DNA of 64,000 nt from positions 20,419 to 84,418 of the forward strand of contig FR889447.1 of assembly GCA_000432895.1 (NCBI GenBank), read 5' to 3'. Positions within the stretch are counted from its first letter, which is position 1. Each line of letters opens with the position of its first letter. The notes under the pieces are model-generated. The model did no database searches, had not been told where the DNA came from, and was given only the letters and a program-made list of their open reading frames with translations. The position numbers were made by a program, and so were the translations under genes. Shown here piece after piece: positions 8,271 through 17,261 of the stretch. This DNA is from Firmicutes bacterium CAG:449 (lineage in GTDB: Bacteria > Bacillota_I > Bacilli_A > RFN20 > CAG-449).

Positions 8271-9643
8271 TGAAAAAAAATCTTTTCAAGGTTGGTTTAT
8301 TATTCTTAGGAGCTTTAGTTTTAACTGGATGTACAAAATCATTCAGTACAGTTCAAGATAAAGCAAATATGATGATAGTATATGAGAATACTAAAGTCGA
8401 TGATAAAACAACAATGGAAACAATAATATCAAGTGTTAAAGATAAAGGATATTATGTTCCAAGTGAAAATTATTTTAATTATGTTGAAGAAAAAATAGTA
8501 GACAATGTTAAAACAAATTATGCTTCTGCGACATTAAATGGAATTGCTTATAGTGATATTAGTAAAGAAAGTTTATTAACTGCAGGTGAAACAAGAACTA
8601 ATTTTGTTAAATCTAATGAATATGCAATAATAAAATATGCTAAAGAGAAAACTAATTCATTAGATGATTTATGGTATAACTATGATTTATGGAGAAGTGA
8701 AGCTTTAAAAGATGGATTAACATTAGAAGATGTTGGTTCAAATTATTTCTTTAATGAAATGAAAACTTCATTTAATAATTATGCAAATACAATTACTGCA
8801 ACTATTACACCAGTTGATGGAGTATTTGATGGATTAAAATTACAAGGTAAAGGATGGGGTTATACATTTACTAATGTAGGTCTTATAGAAGGTTTACTTG
8901 TTTGGCCAATTGCTGCTCTATTATATTATTTTGCAATGGCATTTTCTTCTTTAGGAGTTGGTGGTATTGTCTTATCTATTCTTCTTGTTACTATTATTGT
9001 TAGAGGACTATTATTGTTATTGACATTTAAACAAACTGCTTCTCAACAAAAAATAACTGCTTTACAACCACAAATTGCAAAACTTCAAGAAAAGTATCCT
9101 CACGCTGATACAAATCAATATGAAAAGCAAGCAATGGCACAAGAACAAATGGAACTATATAAAAAGAATAATGTAAATCCATTTAGTATGTTTATTGTTT
9201 TATTAGTCCAATTTCCTGTATTTATTGCTGTTTGGGGAGCTATGTCAGGTTCGGCAGTTTTAAGAGAAGGGGAACTTTGGGGATTAAGATTATCCGCAAA
9301 TACCGGAAGTTCAATTATTCATTGGACTGGAACACCTTCTGTTGTTGCATTAGTAATTTTTATTATAATGGCTATTGCTCAAGCTGTTAGTATGTTATTA
9401 CCTCAATTTATACAAAAAAAGAAAACTGAAAAAGTGGCAAAATTAAATAAAAATCCTACTGCAGCAAAAACAAATAATCAAATGATGATTATGAATATTG
9501 TAATGTTAGTGATGATTATTTTCACAGGTACTCAATTACCAGTTGCTATGTCAATTTATTGGATTATTACTGCATTAATTTCACTTGTTCAATCGCTTGT
9601 TATGGCACATATTACAAATAGAAAAGCAAAAAATTATAAATAG
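8270..9643 (+). CDS. yidC: Membrane protein insertase YidC/OxaA (lipoprotein form)
   Basis: A 457-residue insertase. The signal peptide ends in LTGC (Cys21), the Gram-positive lipoprotein type. An extracytoplasmic segment of about 190 residues, longer than usual for a Gram-positive YidC, precedes the conserved core. That core includes the hydrophobic helix with the key groove arginine in TIIVRGLLLLL, the coiled hairpin AQEQMELYKKNNVNPF, LVQFPVFIAVW, and the last helix VAMSIYWIITALISLVQS. It inserts membrane proteins alone or with SecYEG. Confidence 0.95.
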   Translation: MKKNLFKVGLLFLGALVLTGCTKSFSTVQDKANMMIVYENTKVDDKTTMETIISSVKDKGYYVPSENYFNYVEEKIVDNVKTNYASATLNGIAYSDISKESLLTAGETRTNFVKSNEYAIIKYAKEKTNSLDDLWYNYDLWRSEALKDGLTLEDVGSNYFFNEMKTSFNNYANTITATITPVDGVFDGLKLQGKGWGYTFTNVGLIEGLLVWPIAALLYYFAMAFSSLGVGGIVLSILLVTIIVRGLLLLLTFKQTASQQKITALQPQIAKLQEKYPHADTNQYEKQAMAQEQMELYKKNNVNPFSMFIVLLVQFPVFIAVWGAMSGSAVLREGELWGLRLSANTGSSIIHWTGTPSVVALVIFIIMAIAQAVSMLLPQFIQKKKTEKVAKLNKNPTAAKTNNQMMIMNIVMLVMIIFTGTQLPVAMSIYWIITALISLVQSLVMAHITNRKAKNYK

Positions 9644-9654
9644 AGGAGAAGAAT

Positions 9655-10239
9655 ATGCTTTATACAGGAAAAAATTTAGAAGAAGCTATTAAAATAGCAG
9701 CTGAAAAAGAATATTGTTCAGAAGAAGAAATAGATTATTTACTTGTTGAACAAAATGAAGAACAAACAACAATTGATGTTTATACAATAATGGATGTTAT
9801 TGAATATGCTAAAAATTATGTTCACGATGGAATTGTTGCTTTAGGTTTTGAAAATAAAGTTACTCCTTCTTTAAATGATGGAATTATTAATTTAAAAATT
9901 GAATCAGATCGTAATTCAATTTTAATTGGCAAAAATGGTAAATCATTACAAGCTTTAAATGAATTAACAAAATTAGCAGTTAATAATAAATTTAAAAAGA
10001 GATTTAGAATTTTATTAGATATTAATGGATATAAACTTGAAAAATATTCAAAATTAGTTTCTATTGCTAGACATTTAGCTCACGAAGTTCAAAAAACAAA
10101 AACAGATGTTGTTCTTGATCCAATGCCAGCTGATGAAAGAAGAGCAATTCATAATGCTCTTGCAGGTATGCCTCATATTAAGACTGAATCAGAAGGATTT
10201 GGTAAAGATAGACAACTTCATATTAAATATGTTGATTAA
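9655..10239 (+). CDS. khpB: RNA-binding protein KhpB/Jag
   Basis: A 194-residue protein with three parts in order: an N-terminal Jag domain (MLYTGKNLEEAIKIA), a KH domain with the loop IGKNGKS (91-97), and a C-terminal R3H domain with DERRAIHNAL (about 160-169). KhpB works with KhpA in binding small and messenger RNAs and influences cell division and elongation in related Firmicutes. It follows yidC by 11 bp, the conserved order, and is closed by a terminator that begins at its stop codon. Confidence 0.95.
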   Translation: MLYTGKNLEEAIKIAAEKEYCSEEEIDYLLVEQNEEQTTIDVYTIMDVIEYAKNYVHDGIVALGFENKVTPSLNDGIINLKIESDRNSILIGKNGKSLQALNELTKLAVNNKFKKRFRILLDINGYKLEKYSKLVSIARHLAHEVQKTKTDVVLDPMPADERRAIHNALAGMPHIKTESEGFGKDRQLHIKYVD

Positions 10240-10265
10240 GATGATTGAAAAATCATCTTTTTTCT
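10238..10265 (+). terminator. Terminator after khpB
   Basis: AAGATGATT (10238-10246), GAAA loop, AATCATCTT (10251-10259), then a T-run. The stem begins within the stop codon. It ends the rpmH-rnpA-yidC-khpB operon. Confidence 0.9.
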
Positions 10266-10303
10266 TCCTTTGCAAAAATAATTTTTTTAAAAACGTTAGA
10301 AAA

Positions 10304-10331
10304 TTGCCTAAAAATAGGCTATAATTATAAT
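10304..10331 (+). promoter_or_regulatory. Promoter of the CarD-like gene with an internal palindrome
   Basis: TTGCCT (10304-10309), a 16-bp spacer and TATAAT (10326-10331). The -35 and spacer contain the perfect palindrome GCCTAAAAATAGGC (10306-10319), whose core also occurs in oriC at 7434. A protein bound here would block the -35 region. Confidence 0.65.
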
Positions 10332-10352
10332 ATAGAAATTTGCGGAGGATTT

Positions 10353-10850
10353 ATGATTAAAATTGGACAAATCGTTGTTACTAAAAATTCAGGAGTATGT
10401 AAAATTATTACTGAAGAAGAAATGAATTTTGGAGCAGGAGTCAAAAAATATTATGTTTTACGTCCAGTTTTTGCTAAAGATCAATCATCAAAAGTTTATA
10501 TTCCAGCAGATCAAAATGGATTATTACGTCCATTAATGAAAAAAGAAGAAATTTTAGATGTAATAGATAATATGCCAAAAATGGAAAAAATTTGGTTTAA
10601 TGATCAAAAAGAAAGAAGAAGTAAATTTGATGAAATTTATCGTCGTGGCAATATTTATGAAATATGTCAATTAGTTAAATCGTTATATTTACATAATGAA
10701 GAGTTAAAATTATCTAAGCATACATTATCAATGTTAGATCGTGAATATTTAAACAAATTAAAAGAAGGTGTTTATCAAGAATTTTCTTTAGCTTTAGATA
10801 TTCCTTATGAAGAAGTCGATAATTATATTGAAAAAAGAATAAGTTGTTAA
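10353..10850 (+). CDS. CarD-family transcriptional regulator (RNA polymerase-binding)
   Basis: A 165-residue protein. The N-terminal Tudor-like RNA polymerase interaction domain (KIGQIVVTKNSGVCKI, then YYVLRPV and VYIPAD) is the CarD/TRCF-RID fold. A helical C-terminal half follows (KERRSKFDEIYRRGN and on), matching CarD's DNA-contacting helices. The start at 10353 is chosen because CGGAGG lies just upstream. An in-frame extension back to 10245 runs through the preceding terminator and promoter. CarD-type proteins tune open-complex stability at promoters such as rRNA promoters. A strong terminator follows directly. Confidence 0.88.
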   Translation: MIKIGQIVVTKNSGVCKIITEEEMNFGAGVKKYYVLRPVFAKDQSSKVYIPADQNGLLRPLMKKEEILDVIDNMPKMEKIWFNDQKERRSKFDEIYRRGNIYEICQLVKSLYLHNEELKLSKHTLSMLDREYLNKLKEGVYQEFSLALDIPYEEVDNYIEKRISC

Positions 10851-10855
10851 AATTT

Positions 10856-10882
10856 TCTCATACTATTAGTATGAGATTTTTT
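10856..10882 (+). terminator. Terminator after the CarD-like gene
   Basis: TCTCATAC (10856-10863), loop TATTA, GTATGAGA (10869-10876), then TTTTTT. The next gene's possible ATG (10871) lies inside the 3' arm, so that gene is expressed by read-through or its ATG is masked by this hairpin. Confidence 0.88.
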
Positions 10883-11572
10883 AATTTTTTACAACAAAAA
10901 AGAAAAGAGAATATTTTAAAACCTTTTGATTTGGTTTATTTATATTTAATTGGCGGATTGATTGGAACTATATATGAAGAAATATTCTATTTAATTACTA
11001 TTAATAAATTTGTTAATTCCAGTGGATCAGTTGTTTTACCATTTAATATGGTTTATGGGTTAGGAATTGTTTTAATTACTTTTTGCTTTTATCAAGTTAG
11101 TAATTGGCTATTAATATGGCTTTTTAGTGGAGTTTTATGTGGAATAGTAGAATATATTTCTTCTTTTTTATCTGAAAAAACAATGCATGTTATAAGTTGG
11201 GATTATAGTGATAAGATAATGAATTTAAATGGTCGAACAACAATTCCATTGATGGTTTTATGGGGACTTGCAGGAATGGTTATGATTGTTTTAATTGTTC
11301 CATTTCTTTTAAAGTTAATTCATAAAATACCAGACAAGGTTTATAATACTTTAGCTTTGATTTTTTTATTAATGATTATTTTTGATTTAGTGATTTCTTT
11401 TTTAGCGGTTTTTCGTTATTCACAAAGATATCATCAGCAAGATAGTAATAATGAAATAATGAAACTAATTGATAAATTGTTTGATGATAATTATATGAAA
11501 GAAAAATTTCCTAATTTAAAATTTATTTACTTTAAAATTAATGGACTTATATCTATATATAAAATAATTTAG
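10871..11572 (+). CDS. CmpB-type multi-membrane protein (putative ABC-type permease family)
   Basis: About 233 residues with four to five hydrophobic segments. Segment one contains FDLVYLYLIGGLIGTIYEE, and then come FNMVYGLGIV, GIVEYISSF, and WDYSD before NLNGRTTIPLMVLWGLAG. This pattern (Glu pair after helix one, short NG block, W-D-Y-S) matches the CmpB-like membrane family found in Firmicutes, whose function is not established. The start is uncertain. ATG 10871 lies in a terminator stem, while TTG 10844 overlaps the end of the CarD-like gene, and neither has a good SD. The C-terminal 60 residues are soluble and Lys-rich. Confidence 0.7.
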   Translation: MRFFNFLQQKRKENILKPFDLVYLYLIGGLIGTIYEEIFYLITINKFVNSSGSVVLPFNMVYGLGIVLITFCFYQVSNWLLIWLFSGVLCGIVEYISSFLSEKTMHVISWDYSDKIMNLNGRTTIPLMVLWGLAGMVMIVLIVPFLLKLIHKIPDKVYNTLALIFLLMIIFDLVISFLAVFRYSQRYHQQDSNNEIMKLIDKLFDDNYMKEKFPNLKFIYFKINGLISIYKII

Positions 11573-11589
11573 TCATGGTATTATTTTCA

Positions 11590-11603
11590 TGTAAGCGCTT
11601 TAA
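11590..11603 (+). promoter_or_regulatory. Near-perfect cre site before the lipoprotein/phosphatase pair
   Basis: TGTAAGCGCTTTAA matches the cre consensus TGWAANCGNTNWCA except for the 13th base. It lies 14 bp before the start codon, beside the SD GGAGG, a repressing position. Confidence 0.5.
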
Positions 11604-11617
11604 TTATGGAGGATAAT

Positions 11618-14019
11618 ATGAAAAAAAGCATAAAAGTATTAAGTGGACTTTTACTTATGACAACTTTGTTTTCATGTGGAAATGAAAATAGTAGTTCCAA
11701 TCTAATTAATACAAGTTCATTTAATACAAGTAAAACTACAAGTGAAAAACAATCTATATATGGATTAACTTTTATTGTTGGTACAGAAAAGAAAGAAACT
11801 TATAATAAAGAAATTGATTTAAATTCTATTGATAATGATATTATAAGATTAAAAGTAACTAAAGATGATGAAGAAGTAAATAATGAAGAAATAATTTATT
11901 CTGTTGATGGTGATCAAAATACTATTAAGTCAATAGATTTATCTACTAATTCTAATCATAATTATGCAACAGTTAATTTTAATGGTGTGGGAAATGTAAC
12001 TATTACGTTTAGTCTTGCATTACATAATGAAGTTAGCAGTGTTTCAGTTACTTATAATGTTACACAAGGATTTTTAAATAAAACTATTATGCGTGGTGAT
12101 ATCAAAGAAGAGAATGGTGTAATTATTATTCCAAGTAAAGTTCAAGCTACCGCGGTTGCTGCTAAAGCTGATACAAAATGGGTGTTGTCTGCGATAATGG
12201 AAGTTCCTTTATATTCATCAAGTGAATCATTTGGTATGGAAGTGAATCATTTGGTATGGGGTCATTTATTGATGAAGGAAATATTGCTTTTTGGTCTGCT
12301 TTAAGAAATTCTAATAAAACAAAAGATGGAAAGTATGACATCTATGTTCGTGATTTTTTCTCAGGATGGGATACTCCTTCTTATGACAAGGAAGCTTGTT
12401 TAGAATATAAAAATCTTGATTTTCCTCTTGAAAATGAAAAAACTATTGTTGATTTTAAATTAATTAGAAATGGATTAAATTATTATTTTGAAATTAATGG
12501 TTATCATTATCAATATGAATCAAAAGAAGAAAAACCAACATATCCAGGCTTTTTCTCACAAAATCAAAGTGCAGAAATTAAAAATTATCAAGTAAATTAT
12601 GATCAAAAATGTGTTGATGAAGCTATTGAAAAAGAATGGAATGATAATTCTAAATTAGATATTTTAAAATTTTTAGAAAAAGATTCCACTTCAATAAAAG
12701 CAGGTGAAAGTAGAAGTTTTAATGTTGTTAAGGCTCCTGAATATGCAAAAGAAAATTATGTCTTTGATGTTAATGAAGAATATAAAGATTTTGTTGTAAT
12801 TGAAAATAATTTAATAAAAGTTAATGAAAATGCTCCTGAAGGATTATTAGAAGTAACTTTATCTTCTGAAAGTAAAAAAATTACAGATAAATATTCTATT
12901 CAAATTACAAAAGATGTGCAAATTACAGAAAATGATTATATTTTAGCAACAGGTGGATCATATTTATCTTCTTCAAATAGTATAGTTTTTCCAGAAGCTT
13001 TATTTGAAAATAATGGTATTGGTAATGAAACAAAATATGATTCTTCACCAACATATGGAGCAATCTTAAAACAAAAAGTATATGGATGTTCATTTACTTT
13101 AGAATTTGATGTTAATAATTATAATGGACATGGACAAGAAAAGAATAATTTATTAATTTCTTTAGGTGGTAGATTTAATCAATATTATTTTTCTTTTGGT
13201 AATGGGGTTGCAAATGTAAATGTATATACTCAATCTTTAAAACAAAATAGAACTAACGAAGGATCAAATATTATTGCAAATCAATTAAGTGGTTTAGATG
13301 GAAATAATCATCATGTTAGAATTCATTCAAATGAAGGAACTATTGAAATAACAATTGATAATAAAAAAGTAGTATTTTCTGAAGCAGTTCCATTAATGAA
13401 TTTATCTTCTTTCTTCATGGAGTTACCTGTTAGAATAGCAACTAATAATGCATCCTGTGAAATAAATAATATTGTTACTACTAAAGGAGAAATATCAAAT
13501 AAAAATGTTTACTCTCACAATTCTAATTATGCATATCAGCAAGATGGTAAGTATGTTATTTCAATGCTTACAAATAATGGATGGGATTATCGAGATAGAT
13601 TAGATTTAAATGCTTGTACTTTTAAAGAATTTGGTAAATGCCAAGGAGCTTACATTGCAAAATTTAAAGCAACTTTAGAAGGGGCTGGATCTAGTTCAAA
13701 ATTATGCATAAGAATAGGAGATGAACAAGAACAAGAGGCACAAATTTGTTTTGGCGAAAATAAAATTGAAAATGGTAGTTTTAAAAATTCGTCATCAATT
13801 AATATTTCAAAAAATGATACTGTTTATGTAACAATTTATAGAAATAACAATGGTAAAGCTAATATTGGTGTTGCAAAAAATGAAAATGATGAACCAACAT
13901 ATATTGCTAAAGAATTTGAAAATGTTTCTGATAATGGAATATGGTTATGGGCAAGAAATTCTAAAAATGAAACAACTAAAAAAGTGTATATTGAAAATAT
14001 TGTGGTGGAAAATTTATGA
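11618..14019 (+). pseudogene. Large jelly-roll surface lipoprotein, frame broken by a 20-bp tandem duplication
   Basis: The gene starts at ATG 11618 (SD GGAGG lies inside a longer frame that begins at 11606). A signal peptide with lipobox LFSC (Cys20) is followed by a Ser/Asn/Thr linker. The first frame runs to 12304 and the second, offset by +2, from about 12256 to 14019. A perfect 20-bp direct duplication at 12220-12259 accounts exactly for the shift. With one copy removed the two frames join as SSSESFGMGSFIDEGN into a protein of about 793 residues. It appears to hold an Ig-like segment and two or three concanavalin/LamG-like modules, suggesting carbohydrate binding outside the cell (inference). 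The 3' end overlaps the phosphatase gene by 4 bp. The break could be real, reversible or an assembly error. Confidence 0.8.
12220..12259 (+). repeat. Perfect 20-bp tandem duplication inside a gene
   Basis: Copies at 12220-12239 and 12240-12259 are identical (AAGTGAATCATTTGGTATGG). Flanking bases differ, so the unit is exactly 20 bp. Since 20 is not a multiple of three, it shifts the reading frame of the surrounding lipoprotein gene. Confidence 0.95.
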
Positions 14020-15125
14020 AAAAAGAAATAATAGTTTTATCTTTACTAGTTATGATGGTTTCTTGTGGAGAACAAAATAGCACTATAGAAACGTCAAAAA
14101 ATGATTATAATATTAAATTAAACCAAATAAATGAAGCAAGTATTCATACTGATTTGCAAAATGATTTTTTGCTTGTAGGAGCAGAAGGATTAAGTTCACT
14201 TGGAATAAATGGATCAACAGAAAATTCTAGACCTAATGCAATTACATTTTCTTGGGAATATGAATTACCTCAGGATGATAATTTATTTTTATTAAAAATT
14301 TCGGAAAATGAAGATTTAAGTGATTGTTGGGAATATGAAATTAATGATAATCACTATGACGTTTATAATTTAAAAGTTGGAACTAAATATTATTGGAATG
14401 TTTCTACTTTACAAAATAATTATTCAAGTGAAATATCTTCATTTATGACATCTTTAGATAATCCAAGAAATCTTTATATAGATGGTATAACAAATGTTAG
14501 AGATATTGGAGGATGGATGATTGATGAACATACTAGAGTTAGACAAGGTTTAGCGTATAGGTGTGGAAGATTAAATAAATCTTCTTCTGATACTTTAGAA
14601 GTAGAAATTACTGAAGAAGGTATCTCACAAATGAATGATTATCTTGGAATAAAATCAGAAATTGATTTACGATTAGTTAATAATAACGAAGTTGGAAAAT
14701 ATACTCAATCTGCTTTAGGTGAAGAAATTAATTATTATCAATGCCCAATGGGATATAATGGAAATTATTTAGAAAATAATAAATTAATGGTTAAAGAAGT
14801 ATTTTCATTGTTAAGTGATAAGAATAATTACCCTCTTATTTATCATTGTAATATTGGAACTGATAGAACAGGATTAATAACATATATGCTTAATGGTTTA
14901 TTAGGAGTTGATCAAGAAGATTTATTTATTGATTATGAGTTTTCTAATCTTGGTAAAATAGATGGTACAAGAAATAGAAATAGCCTTATATCTAATTATG
15001 TATATACATTAAATTTATCATCTGGTAACACTCTTTCTGAAAAGATTGCAAACTATTTATTGAACATTGGAATTAATCAAATTCAAATAGATACAATTAT
15101 AGATTTATTTACTGAAAAAATTTAA
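14016..15125 (+). CDS. Secreted tyrosine-phosphatase lipoprotein (Y_phosphatase3 type)
   Basis: A 369-residue protein. Residues 1-17 form a signal peptide ending MVSC (Cys17). Residues about 50-145 look like a fibronectin-III-like module (ITFSWEYELP to KYYWNV). The rest is a dual-specificity/tyrosine phosphatase with NVRDIGGW (160-167), EIDLRL (Asp217, probable general acid) and the catalytic P-loop HCNIGTDRTG with Cys278 and Arg284 (C-x5-R). This family includes secreted phosphatases acting on phosphotyrosine, phosphoinositides or other phosphates. Its anchoring outside the cell is notable. It overlaps the broken lipoprotein gene by ATGA, so the two are one operon. Confidence 0.85.
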   Translation: MKKEIIVLSLLVMMVSCGEQNSTIETSKNDYNIKLNQINEASIHTDLQNDFLLVGAEGLSSLGINGSTENSRPNAITFSWEYELPQDDNLFLLKISENEDLSDCWEYEINDNHYDVYNLKVGTKYYWNVSTLQNNYSSEISSFMTSLDNPRNLYIDGITNVRDIGGWMIDEHTRVRQGLAYRCGRLNKSSSDTLEVEITEEGISQMNDYLGIKSEIDLRLVNNNEVGKYTQSALGEEINYYQCPMGYNGNYLENNKLMVKEVFSLLSDKNNYPLIYHCNIGTDRTGLITYMLNGLLGVDQEDLFIDYEFSNLGKIDGTRNRNSLISNYVYTLNLSSGNTLSEKIANYLLNIGINQIQIDTIIDLFTEKI

Positions 15126-15152
15126 TAATATATTTTCTCTTAAGAGGTAATA

Positions 15153-15185
15153 TTGAAAAAAGAATGTATTTGTTGTACATTGTAA
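15153..15185 (+). other. Possible short leader ORF before aroB
   Basis: AAGAGGTAATATTG gives an SD and a TTG start for a 10-codon frame (MKKECICCTL, then TAA). The same SD-start arrangement (AAGAGGCAATTATG) recurs 58 bp later at aroB itself. Translation could influence the shikimate operon, but no attenuator hairpins are evident and it may be chance. Confidence 0.25.
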
Positions 15186-15213
15186 TTAAATAAAATTTAA
15201 TTAAGAGGCAATT

Positions 15214-16212
15214 ATGAAACTAAATGTTAATTTAAAAGATAAATCATATGAAGTAATTGTTGAAAGAGGAATTATAAAAAATATTACACCTTATGTAGAC
15301 ATTGAAAAAAAGTTTTTAATTGTTAGTGATGATAGAATTCCTAATGTTTATATTAACACCATAAAAAAACAATTAAAGAAAGTTGATGTTTTTATTTTTC
15401 CACATGGTGAAAATAATAAATCTTTAAAAAATTATCAATTAGTTATTGATAAATTAATTCAAGGTGATTATTCTCGAAAAGATTATATAATCGCTCTTGG
15501 TGGTGGGGTAGTTACCGATTTAGCGGGTTTTGTTGCATCTACATATAAAAGAGGCATGAATTTAATTAATATTCCAACGACAACTTTAGCAATGGTTGAT
15601 GCATCTGTTGGTGGAAAAGTCGCTTTGAATTTTGATAAATTAAAAAATGTAATAGGATCATTTTATCATCCTAACTGTATTTTAATTGATATTGATACTT
15701 TAGAAACTTTGCCAAAAAGACATTATATTAATGGAGTAATTGAAGCTTTAAAAACAGGAATGATTGGTGATAAAGAATTATATAATATTTTCTTTAATGG
15801 TGATTATAGAGATCATATAGAGGAAATTATTTATCGTTCTTTACAATATAAAATTAAAATTGTTGAACAAGATGAAAAAGAAGAAAATATCAGAAAAGTT
15901 TTAAATTTCGGACATACTTTTGGTCATGCTTATGAAACATATTTTTTAATGAAAAATTATCTTCATGGAGAAGCAGTGGCTTTAGGAATTGTTACTATCA
16001 GTAAAGATAAACCATATTTAGAAGATATAAAAAAAATATTTACTAAATGGGGAATTAAATTAAATATTAATGTTGAAAAAGATAAAATAATTAATATCAT
16101 TAGAAATGATAAAAAATGCGATGATGATATAGTTGATTTAATTATTGTTGATGAAATTGGTAAAAGTAAAATTGTTCCAACCAAAATAGAAGATTTATCG
16201 AGGTATTTATGA
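15214..16212 (+). CDS. aroB: 3-dehydroquinate synthase
   Basis: At 332 residues it is slightly short for AroB. It converts DAHP to 3-dehydroquinate, step two of the shikimate pathway, using NAD and a divalent metal. The NAD-binding block GGGVVTDLAGF is at 96-106, followed by INIPTTTLAMVDASVGGK. Metal ligands fit Glu177 (in NGVIEALKTG) and the histidines of NFGHTFGHAYE (about 234 and 238) and YLHGEAVALG. It is the first gene of a tight aro operon. The stop overlaps the aroC start (ATGA). Confidence 0.96.
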   Translation: MKLNVNLKDKSYEVIVERGIIKNITPYVDIEKKFLIVSDDRIPNVYINTIKKQLKKVDVFIFPHGENNKSLKNYQLVIDKLIQGDYSRKDYIIALGGGVVTDLAGFVASTYKRGMNLINIPTTTLAMVDASVGGKVALNFDKLKNVIGSFYHPNCILIDIDTLETLPKRHYINGVIEALKTGMIGDKELYNIFFNGDYRDHIEEIIYRSLQYKIKIVEQDEKEENIRKVLNFGHTFGHAYETYFLMKNYLHGEAVALGIVTISKDKPYLEDIKKIFTKWGIKLNINVEKDKIINIIRNDKKCDDDIVDLIIVDEIGKSKIVPTKIEDLSRYL

Positions 16213-17261
16213 GTTTTGGTGAAGAAGTAAAAATAAGTTTATTTGGTGAATCACATTCTTATTGTGTAGGAATGTTAATTGAAGGACTTAAAAGCGGAAT
16301 ATATTTAGATATAAATTATTTAGAAGAAAAATTAAAAAAGAGAAAAACACATGATAAATTATCTACTTCTAGGAATGAAGAAGATAAAATTGATTTTTTA
16401 AGTGGAGTTTTTAATAATTATACTGATGGTAGTCCTCTTGTTTTTATTATTAAAAATAAAGATGTCAAAAGTGAAGATTATATTAAAGGGAATATAAGAC
16501 CATCTCACGCAGATTATACTTATTATGAAAAATATCATCATTATAATGATTATCGCGGTGGAGGATATTCTTCTGGAAGATTAACCGCGCCTATTATTGT
16601 TTTAGGAGCGATTATAGAAAGTATTTTACCTAATATTAAGGTTACTTCTCGAATTTATCAAATTGGTGATGTTTTTGATGATGAAGAAGTTGATATTAAT
16701 TTGTTAGAGGGGTTATTTGCAACTTCTAATAAAGAAAAATCTATTTTAATGCAAAAAGAAATTGAAAAAGCAAAATTAGATAATGATTCTCTTGGTGGAA
16801 TTGTTGAAACTTTTGTTCAAGGAGTTCCCATTGGTTTAGGTGAACCTTTTTTTGATAGTTTAGAAAGTATGATTTCACATGCTTTATTTTCTATTGGAGG
16901 AGTTAAAGGAGTTCTTTTTGGTGATGGAATTAAATTTGCTTCCTCTAGAGGTAGTGAAGTAAATGATCAAATGTCATATATAGATGGAAAAGTTACTTAT
17001 TTAACTAATCATAATGGAGGGATCAATGGGGGTATTTCTAATGGCCAAGTGATTAGTTTTAAAACTATTATTAAACCAACTTCATCTATTTCTAAAACAA
17101 TGAAAACAATTAATGTTCAAGATCAAAGTAATATTGAATTAAATTTAAAAGGTCGACATGATAGTTGTTTAGTTCATCGTATAAAACCAGTTATTGATGC
17201 GTTAACATATTATGTAATTTATGAAATGATGTTAAGAGGAAAAAAATGGAATACGGATTGA
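16209..17261 (+). CDS. aroC: Chorismate synthase
   Basis: At 350 residues this is the last enzyme of the pathway, converting EPSP to chorismate with reduced FMN. Family marks include FGESHS near the N-terminus, the KLSTSRNEEDKIDFLSG block, RPSHADYTY, the DYRGGGYSSGRLTAPI stretch and NHNGGINGGISNG in the flavin and substrate region. It overlaps aroB by 4 bp and the fused aroE-aroK gene by 16 bp. Confidence 0.96.
   Translation: MSFGEEVKISLFGESHSYCVGMLIEGLKSGIYLDINYLEEKLKKRKTHDKLSTSRNEEDKIDFLSGVFNNYTDGSPLVFIIKNKDVKSEDYIKGNIRPSHADYTYYEKYHHYNDYRGGGYSSGRLTAPIIVLGAIIESILPNIKVTSRIYQIGDVFDDEEVDINLLEGLFATSNKEKSILMQKEIEKAKLDNDSLGGIVETFVQGVPIGLGEPFFDSLESMISHALFSIGGVKGVLFGDGIKFASSRGSEVNDQMSYIDGKVTYLTNHNGGINGGISNGQVISFKTIIKPTSSISKTMKTINVQDQSNIELNLKGRHDSCLVHRIKPVIDALTYYVIYEMMLRGKKWNTD

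Noticed and set aside
10245..10352. N-terminal extension of the CarD-like protein
   Set aside because: It runs through the khpB terminator and the CarD promoter; the SD CGGAGG marks ATG 10353.
12256..14019. Separate 587-residue protein
   Set aside because: It has no SD or signal peptide and joins the upstream lipoprotein frame exactly when one 20-bp repeat copy is removed.
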